A stretch of 64,000 nucleotides of DNA. It comes from Clavulina sp. PMI_390 (Eukaryota > Basidiomycota > Agaricomycetes > Cantharellales > Hydnaceae). The number at the start of each line of letters is the position of its first letter. The stretch's first letter is position 1. The DNA is taken from positions 279,613-343,612 of the forward strand of contig WIDE01000019.1 of assembly GCA_015039315.1 (NCBI GenBank), read 5' to 3'. A program made the translations under genes and the position numbers. The notes under the pieces were generated by a model. It was not told the DNA's origin, did not search any database, and saw nothing but the letters and a program-made list of their open reading frames with translations. Shown in pieces: positions 38,307 to 50,800 of the stretch.

Positions 38307-38994
38307 TCATTTAAGGGGTTCATGTGGGGCACGTCAACGTCCCCCTATCCTTCACAGCGTCATGAGTCTCGCTCGCTCTCCCTATTGCATCATTGAGCTT
38401 CACCCTACCTCTCCTCATTTCCTATACCACTATCACGCATCATTCGTTCTGTCCTTTCATCGATAAAGTTGGAGCAATTCCCCTCACTCTGTATCCATTC
38501 GTTCATTCCTACCCTACTGTGGCTTTTCGCCCTCTCGCAACTTATTCTGGTTTCACTTACTCATTCGCGCCACTAATCCATTCATCCATCATCATGCCAA
38601 TCCCAACATTCATTTCTTTCGTTCTTTCCTAGTCAATCCTGACCCTTGTCTTGCAATTGGACTCCTCTTTGTGGTGGACGCGCCTGCCACTGCCCCAAAG
38701 CCTGAATCATTCCGCAAGGTTTTTCTTTACTCAAATCTGCCTACTACTTTTATCTTCACCTATCCCAACTAATTGTAATTCTCAATGTGCCTCGCTTCAC
38801 TCTTCTCTCTGGTCACTACATACGTCGTCAGAATAGAGTAGATGAAGAAACGATTTTTTTTCTCGCAGAAACCTCTTGCATAGAGCCATGAGAAAAGAAA
38901 CCATAATATACAGCGAGGGGGTGAGAGAAAATAGAGTTCTCGAAAGACCAAAATGGAGAAATCGTTGAAGTCAAGAAATAATGGTAGTCGTAGG
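38307..38994. other. Convergent intergenic region
   Basis: About 690 bp between the stops of two convergent uncharacterised genes. It is pyrimidine-rich on the plus strand, with no recognisable feature. It probably holds both 3' untranslated regions. Confidence 0.5.
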
Positions 38995-41900
38995 TCAAGA
39001 CGGTGCCCATCCATTCAGGAACGACATGCGTTTCTTATGCGGTGCAGCATTATCAGGAATGGCCTTCCTCTTGGGCACCACGATCTCACGGACGTGTGCC
39101 GCTGATGAGAAAGACGTATCACTGAACAAATATGACTGCTCTCCTCCAGAGGCAGATACGTCAAAGCTGGCGCTTTCATCGGACACCGACCCAGATAAAT
39201 TACGAGGATCAGGGTAGGACGTAGAGCTTTCCCCGGACCAGCGAGGGCGAGAGGTGTAAGGGCCAGGAGACGCTGTACCAGGCCGGCTGCCAGGCGTGGA
39301 CGCTCGTATTTGCTCCTCAACTTCTTGGTTGAGGTGCTCGAACCCTCTCACGAGGTCGCGCACAGAGCCTGTCGAGCTCACGCTCCGTAATCGACGAGGA
39401 GCATCCACTGGGCTGTATGACGCTCGCATGTAGCCGATGTCATCGATGTCGACATGGTTCAATGGAGGAATGGACGGAGGGCGTGCGGGCGAGGAATCGA
39501 GAATCGCGGGAGCAGGTTCACGATGGCGCAAGGACGGGTGGGCTTCGCGCTCACGCATGAGCCGCACGTCTGGGTCCTTCATCGGTCCTGTGTGGGACCG
39601 CCGCAAAGGGTCAACGAGAGGAGTTGCGGAGCCTCGCCGTACCTGGGCCATCTCGGGTTCATGGGACGGAGGAACCGGGGTTGGGCTGGTGGAGTCTACA
39701 GGCGAACGTATTACCGAAGGGGCCCGGGGAAGGGGTCGCTTGAAGGCATCGTCAGATGCAGGTGGTGGAGTGGCGCTGGCTCGGCCCACATTGAGGTAAT
39801 TCAGGAGCCTGGAGGTCACTGAAGGCTTGGGGACGCTGCCTTCACGCCCTGATTCTGAGGAGCCCGAAACGGTCCGTTTTGGCCCAGAGACAGACCGTCC
39901 CCGAACGTGGACTTGTGGGTACAAGCCACCGCCTGCGCCTGCGGCGACTGCCACGGTAGAAACTACCGAACTGTGCCGTGACGTCGCCACAGATATAGAT
40001 CGGTCATAATCAATTTCGTCACCAAAGGTGGAAGGAGTGGCAGCATCGCGGCTCGAATTACCATTGGATGATCTAGGTTCCGAAGTTTTCTTGCCAATTG
40101 ACTTCGCGAGCACCTTCACTCGAGTCACTAGTTTTCCACTGCAAGAGACAGTGCACTCAGAATGATAACAAGAAAAAGAAAGGAAAAGACATGAACTAAC
40201 CGATCCCACTCTGGGCCGACTTTTATCTGCTTGGACGCAATCAAGAAACCCTTGAATCGCTCAGCGACGAGTTCCACATCAATATGCCCAGGATCAACGT
40301 CACGACTTGATGGCAGCTGCAAGCGCTGCGCAACGACCTTGCGCTCCGCAACAAAGCAGCGCTCGAGATTACGCCAGTCCTCTTTCGTCCAAGGGTCTGG
40401 ACCAGAGCTGCTCGACTCGCTCGCAATAGACGTATCACCCGACACAGCAGACCCTGCGGGAGAATGCCTTCTTTTGGAGCCGCCACTCACGCGCCGCGCA
40501 GGGACAATGGGACGAGGAATTCTCGAAGTGCTTGGCGGCTTAGTGGGACTTGACGCTCTTGCCACAGGTCTTGTTGGGTTTTGGCTCAGCTCCACCTCCA
40601 CTTCATCAACGAGGTCTGGCATCGATACATCAGCAGTGTGCTCGGACCGGAAGCGCGATCTGGAGCGAGAACGGGGGCGAGCGGACGAGTCGTGTGTAGA
40701 GCGTGTTGTTTGGTTGGCGGGATCCTCAATAACATAGCCGTGACGCTAAGATACACTCAGAATGAACTCTGTAACAACTTATTGGAAGGACATGCTGCAC
40801 TTACCGAACGAAGTATGGCAGCAACCTTCGCTGCTTTCTTCGGATCTGAGCTCTGGATGGTGACGACATCTGGGTCAATGGAATCATCTTCATCCTCATC
40901 CTCGTCATCGAGCTGGTCCTCATAATCGTAGGAGCGATGTAAAGAAGGCTCCTCAGCATCAGGTTCATCATACTCAACCGATTCTTCCTCTATACTTGGT
41001 TGGGAAACTGCTGGGCGAATCTCCCGAATCGGGGGGCTTTGAGGAGTTGGCGTAGGAGCAACAATGACAAGAGTGGGTCCGTCCAGTTGTTCAGTCACTG
41101 GATGTTCCACCGGAAGAGGGGTATCGACCTCCTCTTCCGTGTCACTGACTAACCAGTCCTGTGACGGTTGAGAAGGAGGTATGTCTCGAACACGACTTTG
41201 GGGTGGCTGCGAAACAGGGTGATGACGTGAGGTGGGCTTGGGCTTGGGCGCAGAAGAAGGCTTGGCATGATGAGCAGAGCGAGCGTGAGATGTGGTTAAC
41301 ACCTCGGGTTCCGATGCCGCAGAGATACTCATAGATGTCTCAGAATTTTCGGGTGTCACCTCCTCTAGGACTTGAAAGCCTCGGGGATCGTGTACGTAGC
41401 CCGTTTCAACGCCGTCCGTAGGTTCTTGAGGATCCTCAGCAGCATGAGAAGGGTCAGGAATTGGCTCCCTCTCGTCATCATCCTCATCGGTATCCTCATC
41501 AGCATCGAGGGCGTCGAGAATGCGTTTAGATTGAGATGATGATTTTAGAGGCACCACGTCTAATGCCTTTTCTCTCGCCCTGATTGCACGTCTCCTAGAG
41601 TTAGGGCTTGGAGAGCGCGCCTCTACCTCATCTCCATCATGTTCATAATACACTGTCTTTGCCATGGCTGAGAGGTCGCCCTCGTTGGGCAACAACAGTC
41701 GTCGAGGGGTTGGTTTGCGCTGCCCCAGCTTGGTGTGCCTACGTTCCTCCCAATGCTGCGGCGGAGGAGAGCCTCCCTGCGTTTCGATAATGTATTCGTC
41801 GATCCAAGGCTCGAATTCGACGTCGTCCTCCTCCATGTCGTCGCCCCCATTAAGAGCACCACGCACATCTTGGAAAGTTGGTATGTTATGGATGGGACTA

Positions 41901-42397
41901 TCAAGGGGAGAGTCTTCTTCATCCTCTGTCTTCACGGATGGTTCGCGAGACCTAGAAGGAGTATGAGCTGACGAATTACTCCCAACCCGGCTTGATGCAC
42001 GATCCCCTCTCATTGGAGTGGGGAGACGACGTCCACCTGGGTAGAGAGTATTCCCAGCTCCGCTCCCTGAGGCAGCATGTGCAGTAGCTGCTCGAGATCG
42101 CGTGGACTCTGCTGACGTTTTCTGGATTTTTCGTGGCGGAAGAGTGAGATTTTCATCTGGTGCCTCTGTTGACAATGGCCGGCGCGATGAAGATGGATGA
42201 GGACGCTTTGTGCCAGAAGAAGTTGGAGTGGAGCTTTGAGAAGGCTGAAACGTTGGGAGGGGTTTAAATGGGGAAGAGAGACGCGGAGGCTTGTAGACTT
42301 TGATGGGAGGAAGCGGTTCTTCGGCAGCAGGAGATGGTGCTTTGCTGACTTGTTTGGAAGAGGTGGGCTGCTTGCGTTTTGGAAGTCGGGAAGCCAT
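38995..42397 (-). CDS. Large uncharacterised, mostly disordered protein
   Basis: Not recognised. Three exons join in frame. 42397 to about 40804 ends AAILRS. A second exon from about 40745 (RHGYVIEDPANQTTRSTHDS) runs to about 40202. A third from about 40136 (GKLVTRVKVLAKSIGKKTSE) runs to 38995. The total is about 1090 residues. The N-terminus is basic and Pro-rich (MASRLPKRKQPTSSKQVSK). Acidic runs occur in the middle (DEDTDEDDDERE; DEDEDEDDSIDPDVV). One compact segment, DPWTKEDWRNLERCFVAERK, has a Trp/helix pattern reminiscent of Myb/SANT domains. The C-terminal third is Ser/Pro/Arg-rich with a conserved-looking end (RKAIPDNAAPHKKRMSFLN). Nuclear location is likely from the basic motifs. The function is unknown. 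Confidence 0.65.
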
Positions 42398-43197
42398 TTC
42401 GGGGTTGCGAGTAATATATGCAGTGATAATTTATTTCTAGACGCCAAGAGCGATACGTTTAACGTCCCGTTTTACTTGAAAGCGCGCACCGACGACAAGA
42501 ATCTTGCACGCACCTGGGAAGGTAATGATGTTCGTAGAATGAACCACCTCAATCAGGATCGGCAGCGCGAAGGGCAGCGAAACGGCGCTACCACACGGAG
42601 GTTTGAGCAAGTTGGAAGAATATTGGGATACAAGATCGACCACAAAAGCGCGTCTGGGAAGTATCTGCTCGACGCGTTTGGAACTTTGGATGACAAGCAA
42701 GTAAACAAAGCTCGAGTTGAGTAACTCGCACAGCCCGAAGCACAGGTTATAGGACGCAGAGCCGGTGTGTAAAATAGTCTCTCCCGGTAGGAGATGTTCT
42801 TCCAGAGGAGAAATGGGCGGAGAATGCTCAAACAGGGCGGAAGTCGGCTGTCATTGGCTCGGCGTTGCAGTTCGGCGTCAACACGGCCAAACACGTCGCT
42901 AGTCATGTATCCCCACACACTGATTTCCCTGAAGATCAAAATTCGGAATATCGCATCTATATTCTTCTCATTATTCTAATATATTATTTCCTCTTCGGGC
43001 AAATTATTTTATAATTTCTCTACAAAAACTCTTCGGGATTACGCTTGGAACACGCCTTTATGAGTGGTTGGGAGAGGAAGGCGCAAGTTTTGGTGCTGCC
43101 CTACCTTACACAGTACATTGTAACGGGTCATTGCAGAGGAAAGCGCGTCTCGAGCGTATACCGCATGTGTAATCCACCATGTTCATCACCACGCATG
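42398..43197. other. Intergenic region between two minus-strand genes
   Basis: About 800 bp. Short ORFs only. An AT-rich stretch at about 42940-43030 lies just downstream of the DcpS stop. No recognisable element. Confidence 0.5.
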
Positions 43198-44556
43198 CTA
43201 ATCGGGATTGATGGCACCTGCTGCCTTCATCCCCTCGAATAATCCGTGCTTTTCACCCAACCCGTATGTGAGTGTCATCCGCTGGAATATTGAAGTTCTC
43301 TCGTCGGGATCGAGTTCAAGCTAAAAGGAGGAGACATAAGCGACAAGACACCCAGCAGAAGAAACCGTTCACCCACCAGGGATATCACGTCTTCCAGCCT
43401 ACGACAATGGATTGTCAGTGGGTCGAACTAAAGGAATATGAAGATATGGTATTTAAACAGGGTGTGACTGACAGATGCGCTTGGCCAATATTCATCCCAG
43501 CCAAGCCGATAAATTCCGTTGTCACAACGTGAACATGGAATTGATCTACACCAGAAAACCCGTTAGGAAGGGCGGGAAACATAACGGGTATTGTTTGATT
43601 CACAATAAGATGGCTGATAGTGGATGTACATCCGAAGGCGGCCAGGCTCCAGCCCCCATTTGTCGTTGACAACCTTTGTAGCTTCAGACTTGATTGATTT
43701 GAGCATTGGGATATGAGCTTTGCGTAAATCCCTAAGGGATTTGATCTCGCTCGAGTGGGCAATCGCGACGAGGTATAGGGAGCTAAGCGTCTTGCGATCC
43801 CACTTGGCGTCTGGGAGGAGAATGTAGCCAGTCGATGGAGAGGGATCCTCAAAGAGTATGTGGTCCGATTCAGTCACATGGTTGAGAATGTTATACACCC
43901 TTTTCCCAGGCGGACGAGTGAGCGTGTCAGATCTCGGCGCTCTATAGAAGAAGGCTGACTATACCATTGAACTCGTGAAGGAGGAAACGCTGAGATATAT
44001 TTCTCCGTCACTTCTTTATAGATCTGGGGAGTCTCAGATATCATAAACGATTTCTGAGCTGTGTACTTGGGGGCTATGGCTGTCAGAGAGGCCGATTGGG
44101 TAACTTGATAGGCTAATCTGCACCTTTCGTATGTGAACTTCGGTCGCAGGCGAGATGATGCTTATCCTCACATCTGCCAGTGTCGTATCCGCGTGCCCAG
44201 ATAGCCAGCCGAAGAACCAGTAATACTATGAACTGAGAATGAAGACTCTGTTTCAGAATAGGCGCAATTCGGGACTGACGATATCGTTGTGTTCAATAAT
44301 GTCGACACGATCTAGCAGCTGTGCGATCTGGGATGCAGATGATGCATCGAATGGAGTCTTCTGAATCGTTACAACTGCAGGGTGTCGATCAGATCCGGAC
44401 GAAGGAGCAGGAAGGGTCCCAAGCAAAATTATGCTCTTGGAGTGTGAATCTGCCCACAGACACAGTTCAGGCAATATCCCGCAGCGTAGATAATACAAGC
44501 TAGCCTTGATCGAGCACTCTTTCAAGGTGGAAAGATTTGAGCTCATGAATATCCAT
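43198..44556 (-). CDS. DCS1: Scavenger mRNA-decapping enzyme DcpS (HIT family)
   Basis: Hydrolyses the cap left after 3'-to-5' mRNA decay. The start MDIHELKSFHLERVLDQ (ATG at 44556) joins DSHSKSIILLGTLPAPSSG across a 55-nt intron with a GC donor (44450-44504). Conserved blocks follow in order: YWFFGWLSGHADTT and ISIISPATEVHIRK, MISETPQIYKEVTEKYI, HILFEDPSPSTGYILLPDAK, WDRKTLSSLYLVAIAHSSEI, RMYIHYQPSYYQFHVHVV, IGLAGMNIGQAHL, then a 22-nt exon (LEDVISL) and LTYGLGEKHGLFEGMKAAGA to the stop at 43198. The HIT triad here reads Q-F-H-V-H: the first histidine of H-x-H-x-H is Gln (codon CAA), while the central, catalytic His is kept. It is divergent from the next gene. Seven or more short introns were inferred. 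Confidence 0.9.
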
Positions 44557-44882
44557 CAGAGCCAGTATCACTTTGTATGAATGGTAGTGGCCGTCGAAAT
44601 GATTTGCACGTGGGCGCAGTCACAGCCTCACCCTTGATCGCAGCCCTGCCCAAGACAAGGCACTGTAGACTTAGAATATTGACAATACGAAGGATTGGGA
44701 CCCGAAGACAACGGCGATCACAGTAGGTTTGGGTACAGATCAGGCGCTGCCGTTGTTTCCACGCCTTTCTCTGCACAGCAATCGTCGTGCAGAGCACTAC
44801 CTGTCAGACACAAATACCTCGCAACACGCTCAGCATCGCGCTGCAGCCCCTCACCTCTCGCTTCACTCCCTAGCTCGTCATA
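44557..44882. promoter_or_regulatory. Divergent intergenic region, DcpS / uncharacterised gene
   Basis: 326 bp between two opposing start codons; it must hold both promoters and leaders. The minus-strand open frame 44718-45008 overlaps the start of the plus gene and has no family match. No defined motif was seen. Confidence 0.45.
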
Positions 44883-46894
44883 ATGAGCCTCGATAACAAC
44901 CTGTTTACTCTCTGGATTGGCCCAGATGAAAGAAACCCCCAGTCTGGGGATGTCGTCCTGACTGATCCCCAGTCTTCCGAGCCCATCTACTTGAAGCGGC
45001 GACGCCAAATAGCCAAAGGCCCTGACTACTGTTGGTCGCTCTGGGACCCGGTGTAAGTTCTAGTCATCTCTCCTGCTCAAATACTAGACATAACGACCTG
45101 CTTTGTAGCTCTGAAGCAATGCTTGCTACGGTCATGGGATTATCACCCACGGCCAAGACCAAGACGATTACTCTGCATGATCCAGAGATACCCGTCCAAC
45201 TTTCGTTCTCAGGGACCATGTACGCTCTCTTTCTTGGTGGTCCTGTCGAAATACGGCTCATTTAGTATGATAGGTCGTTCAAATGGACGTTTGAATGGGA
45301 AGGGTATGTGTGGCCCTGGCGTCAAATACAGCACATCCCGCATGCTCATATATTTTATGTTGTTACAACAGGCATGAATTCGAATGGAAGAAAGAGTCGT
45401 GAGTAGACCTCTCATCCCCAGTCATGAATCGGGCATCTGATTGCTAGTGTAGGTGCTACCTTCTCCGCAAACCAGACCCTCCTGTCCAAGTTGCCGTCAC
45501 CGATGCGGCGAAGAAAGGAAAGCCCGCTTCCGTCCAAGTCCTCGATTATAATTTGCGAAGGTATGCAAATTGTTTTGACCCGCCATTTGTCATAGCTGAC
45601 CCTCCGTATGTCCGCGTTGACGCTCCTACAGATTCGACATCGACGACAAGAAAGGTCTTGAGATCGTCATGCTTTGTGCACTTCTATCCTTCTCGGACTA
45701 CACCGAAGGGTTCAACAACCAAGCAGCGCCCGCAGCAGCTAGACCTGCTGTGCCAAGTGGAAGCGGCGCAAGAATAGCAGGCCCTTCAGCGCCGCCGGTT
45801 CTAACACCGCCTCCTGCTGCAATCATCCCTGTAAGTTTCCGTTTCATCGCACCGCTTGACACTTCAGCTCACTCTTCGGCCCGATCCCTGCAACAGTCCT
45901 CTGCAGAGCGGAATGAGATTATCGTGACTGAAGATGGTGCAGCTCACGACTACGCACAACATTGCGCGAATGTTCTAGGCGTGAGTCCTTCGAGCTTTAC
46001 CTTTCCTTGGTATATAGATTATTTCTCATCGCTAACTCACTCGTTTAATTCACCTCTTAGGACCCCGACATTCTATTCATCATCATTCGATCGCATAATC
46101 CTGAAGTCGTTCCCAAAGTAGTTGCAATTGCGGAGGCAACGAAGCGATTGAGACACCGGGTAGCCGACGCTGACGAGGAACTCTTCCAATACCTCACATA
46201 TGACCAAGAGGATGAGTCGAAGAAGAAGAAACGGGTGATCAAGCTTGATGACAAGCCAGACCCCAAGAAGAATGAGTACGTCAACAATCTGTGTTGGAAT
46301 GTGATCTAGATGTGCTGACGCTGCGGTAATGTCTCCAGGTACAAGCCTCTTAATACCCTCACCATCCACATCAGCAAGATACCCATCCCTGAACTAGGTC
46401 ATCAGAACCAATCCTCCAGTCGTCCTTCCCCCTCTTCTGCACCACCCGCGAAAACTCGCCCTCCCAATGGCAAAACGCCATTGACACTCCCCTCGCGGCC
46501 ACCCGCTTCATCAAATAACTCCTCCGGCTCAGGTGCCAGGCTTCAGAAACCGGCGCCAAACGGGAAACATGGGCGCTCATCCTCAGCTGAGCGACCTTCC
46601 GCGTCATCGAATTACCCTAACAATGGTGGGATGCTGGCCCCGAACCCCAACCCTAACGCGCGGCCAGGTGTGGCGGGCGGAGGGAGACAACGACCTGTGT
46701 CGGCATATGGTGCTCCTGTGGGTGGACAGCCCTATGGCCAAATGCCGATGCCCTATGGGGGACAGCAGCCAGGACAGTTGCCGCCAGGTGGATGGCAGCA
46801 GGGATGGGGCGGTGCGCCTCCACAACAACCTCAACCGCAGCAGCAGCAACAACAACAGTCTGGCGGACTGTTTGGGAAGCTCTTTGGGAAATAG
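44883..46894 (+). CDS. Uncharacterised conserved-looking protein with Trp-rich domain and Q/P-rich tail
   Basis: Not assigned. The ATG at 44883 starts MSLDNNLFTLWIGPDERNPQ. Introns near 45055-45109, 45220-45274 and others join coding that reads FKWTFEWEGHEFEWKKESCY, LLRKPDPPVQVAVT, VQVLDYNLRRFDIDDKKGLE and IVMLCALLSFSDYTEGFN. These beta-strand-like, Trp-rich segments resemble Tubby/LURP-like folds, but this is only an impression. A second part (ILFIIIRSHNPEVVPKVVAI, then EDESKKKKRVIKLDDKPDPK) is followed by a Ser/Pro/Gly-rich tail. The tail has polyglutamine (46838-46858) and ends SGGLFGKLFGK. Such a Gly/Gln-rich, phenylalanine-capped tail suggests condensate-prone or vesicle-associated behaviour, which is speculation. 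The gene structure is well supported by open frames and splice signals. Confidence 0.65.
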
Positions 46895-47047
46895 TGCTGG
46901 AGTGAGGTAGGATACTGAGAGAGAGGCTCTCTTATATGGCCATTACTGTGTTTGCAGCCTGGACTACTTTGCTAGTGGCGCGGAATAATATTGACAAGAT
47001 AACTTAGTTCGTTTTGTACATTGTCTCGTCGTGTAAAGTTACATCTT

Positions 47048-47881
47048 TCATGGTTTAGAATCGTGGGCGTTATTTGATGAGGGAGTCCAATTTCCCAGTG
47101 GCTTCCCTTTCCACCATAGGATGGGTTTGATCGAGTGGGTGGAAGAGCCTGGTGCGCCTCTCACCCAACGCGTCTCATATTCGCCTCGTAGCAGCCCTTG
47201 TTGGCCACTAAGCGCGGAATTCCATACCGCACTCCCCACATCTTCAGCAGAATTCGAACCGTTGGATTTGAATGAGTCGCCGACGCGTTCAGGGAGGTGT
47301 AAGAGCAAAAATGGCACGGGGGACGACATGGCCCGCATGATAGCCTGTTTTGTGAAGGGTGACTCGGATATGAGGAGAGCTGCAATATCGTGCAGACCCT
47401 TGGAGGGTGCAGAGGTATCAGAACCGTTGACCAATGGCTGGGATGCTCTATTTGCGAAGACAACGCCTTCCATTTCCCGAACAGAGGCGGGGCCTAGTTT
47501 CTTGGAATACGCCTTGCACTGAGCCAGAACACGTATCCGCCTTCTCGAGACGCCTGATTCAGACGGATGAGATGTCGAAGATGGTTTCTCTGAGGCACTC
47601 GAGCGCTCAGAGGATGGTAGCCACCACCAGCCTTGGAGGTCTATGCCTCCATCCGAAGCACCTCCCACCCGATCCAACGCCATTGAGAAATGATTCTGGA
47701 GAATTGAAAGAGAACGATTCTCAAACGTTGTCCCCTTCCATACTGCAGATGCCGCGCCCTTTGCGAGCATTTGGACGAGAGGGAGTAATGGAAGGCGAGT
47801 TATTTGGTCGTATTGACACTGGCGTCGGCGATCACAGACCACCACTCTCAACATCCAAGCGACCGTTCGAGCGATGCCCAT
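47048..47881 (-). CDS. RRG7: RRG7-like mitochondrial protein with restriction-endonuclease fold
   Basis: Single-exon gene, 277 residues. It contains GAASAVWKGTTFENRSLSIL and RVGGASDGGIDLQGWWWLP, then RIRVLAQCKAYSKKLGPASV. The order E...D(GGID)...QxK (QCKA) is the PD-(D/E)xK nuclease core, as in fungal proteins required for respiratory growth (Rrg7, DUF2034). Yeast Rrg7 is mitochondrial and needed for respiration. The N-terminus (MGIARTVAWMLRVVVCDRRR) is basic-hydrophobic and could be a presequence. Its ATG (47879-47881) lies inside the first codons of the divergent WAPL gene. A downstream Met (MLRVVV or MLAKGA) is a possible alternative start. Whether it cleaves DNA is not known. Confidence 0.82.
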   Translation of the reverse strand: MGIARTVAWMLRVVVCDRRRQCQYDQITRLPLLPLVQMLAKGAASAVWKGTTFENRSLSILQNHFSMALDRVGGASDGGIDLQGWWWLPSSERSSASEKPSSTSHPSESGVSRRRIRVLAQCKAYSKKLGPASVREMEGVVFANRASQPLVNGSDTSAPSKGLHDIAALLISESPFTKQAIMRAMSSPVPFLLLHLPERVGDSFKSNGSNSAEDVGSAVWNSALSGQQGLLRGEYETRWVRGAPGSSTHSIKPILWWKGKPLGNWTPSSNNAHDSKP

Positions 47882-50800
47882 TACCTACAGCAAGGCTGCG
47901 CGCCTACGCGTTCAGCGCCAATCTTCCTCGCAAAATCCCTCATCCGAAGACGAAAGCGAACCAGAGGCACCCGAAGCACAACCCTCTCCCCCCAAGAAAC
48001 CACCTGCACGACGGAGGGAAAGCACAAATGTTCTTACTTCGGCGATTCCATCACGTCGCCGTAGTAGCGAAACTAAGGGCTCTATTACTGATGCCTCTGT
48101 TGGCTCGGCCAAGAAGTTGAAAGAGAAAGCTGCGGCTGCTCCTTCTGCGTCGCATACATCGAGTACAACCAGAGGGAAGTCAATAAAGGCGGTTTCTTCC
48201 CCACAGTTACTGGAAACCACTCCTCCGAATAACAAAAAACGACGTGTCGACTCACTGCCTATCTCCTTAACTCCTTCGTCGCTAGAGACGACCACTCGTC
48301 CGACAAAGCGGGCCAAAATATCACCCCCTAAGTCGAGAGAGAAACAGTCTGGCGATGAATTACCCGATATACCCCGAGATGACATGAATGAAAACTTGGG
48401 GACCATCCCCATAGTCCTCGATCCCCCTAATGCAGTGACAAAGAGAAGTCGGGGTGATGGACATGGCCGACAACACGTCTCTCCAATCGTTCCGTCGAAA
48501 CCTTCTATGCCTTGTGAGTGGGCTCTCATTTGACTATACATGCATACTTGCCGATGCCAATGAAATTGCAGCCCTCAATGTCACTCGTAGCAGTCGTCAA
48601 ACTAAACCAACTCCATCTGCACCCAAAGTTACTCGTCGAGGGAGCGCAAAATCTGCCATTCCGTCCTCTCCACAACTTCAATCCTCATCCCGAACATCAC
48701 CACAACCCCAAATTCCTGACGAATTGCCTACACCACCACTGAGAAATACTCCAAAGGACTTGTCAAGTATATTCGCCGCCCATACCCCAAGTGGTTTGGA
48801 CACTCCTCCCGCTCGTAATCTATCCGCCAATTCCACGCCCCGCCGGTCACGAATGCTTGGAAAAGCTTCCACACTCCCAAACATTCCGAAGTCCCCTTCA
48901 CAAACTGATCTACCCCCTGGATCTCAAAATTCAATTGCGTCTTCTTCACGCTCAGTGCAGCAGACTACATCCTTGCCAGCATTGCCAGCATCTCCCAATA
49001 AGCTAGAAGACGAGTCCGTGACCGATCCAGAGCCTATTCCTTCCCGTCCACCCATGCGAACTTACGGTTCCGTTCGATCGTTCCTAGCTCCAATACCCCC
49101 TCCTGGTGGCGAAGATGGAGACGGCCCAGACGCTGATGAGCTAGAGTCGCAGGAACTTTTTCAACACGAATCGTATGCTGATTTACGGAAGAAATATCGG
49201 ATTGATATGTCTTCGGATGACGACATGGATACTGGAATCACTGGAATCGTTGATTTGAAAACAATTGGCGAGATGAGGGACAAGGGCGAGAATCGACGTT
49301 TCATGGATGATATGGGTTACCTCCTGGAAGGCCTTTCCCCCCAAATGAGTCTCTCTGTAAGAAGACTAAGGTATGGCTCCTGATACTCAATGCACTTTCG
49401 CTGGTAACTAATGGGGTTACTCAAAGCGCGATCAAGCTCGTCAATAACATGGGTGACGTTGAGTACGTGCGTAGAGCACGAGCATGTGATGCTCTCGGCA
49501 CGGCTTGGAGCGCTTTGCAGGACGCCAGCGAAGGGGACAAGGTGCGTTATGCATTGATTCTGTCCACATACAGAGCCGTGTATATATAAAATCTGCGCAT
49601 TCTAGATCATGGGCGTCGCTCAGGCTGCCTTTTGTGTACTTGCAACACAAGATCCAAAGGCATCGGATGAGCTTGCACGGGATTCTACAGTGGGAAAAAC
49701 GCTGTGCCGACTGATATCCACACGGCCGGCAGATGACGTCCTATGCTTTACTCCTGGCCAAGAGCGAGCACTGGACGCTCGACGATTGGGTATCGGCAAG
49801 CCCGAGCGAGCCTTAGTATGCACCGCTTTGTTTTGGCCTTTGGCCTCACAAGCTGACTTCTTTCGTTGGACAGATATCCCAGATAAGACAGGTGCTCAAG
49901 TCAGCCCGTGGGCTTGAAGATGAATCCATTGTGCGTATCAGCTTTAAGCATGGGGTTTTGCTGTATTGCTCTCAACACCAATAAACTTCTTATAGATCAC
50001 CACCCGCCATCTATGTTCTGACTCTCTCCTTACCCTTCGCCGTTACGACCGCGACATCATTCTCACTACTACGGAAGAAATCATTCGTGAATCCAAACTC
50101 ATCTCCCCCCGCATCCAAGCATATCGCAATGGCCTTGCGATTATACCCGACCCGCCATCCTATGATACCCCCAATGTCCAACACATAGATAACTGTCTCC
50201 GGATCCTAGAAGCCTCAATACTTTCCAGTTCCGCCACACATCCCCACGAGACTCTCCTAGAGAAGCAAGGCACCCTCGTTCAATCCCTGTTAACAACATC
50301 CACGGCTTGCGCAATTGCTGATTCTAGTGCACCTGGAGCAAACGTACAAGGTGAGCCTCGTACCTCAACATAGCGCGAACTACACCGTCCCTAACAAGCT
50401 CTCAGCTTCGACGTGTTTACTTAGCGCCCTTCGTCTTCTCGTCAAGCTAGCTGATGCAGACTCCTCATGGCCCGAATTCATCAGCCGGGTGCCATCATCT
50501 CTCTCCCTCCTCGTCAGGCTCGCCTCGTTGTATCACGGTGATTTTGGGGCGTCCGTCCAGTCCCAAAACATCCTGGCAGATGATGATAGCCACGATCAGA
50601 GTGCTACCCGACTCGATGTATTTTGTCTCGTCCTCGCGCTCCTCACTGGCGTACTTGTCGATGACGCGACTTCTCGAGCCAAATTGTTCTCTTTGAGTAA
50701 GTTCATTTCTTAATTAATGTCTGGAACTTCGATTCTCACTGTTCCTCTTAGCCTTATCTTCAAATTGCAAGTTTGGTCATTCATGTACAGCTGATTGTAC

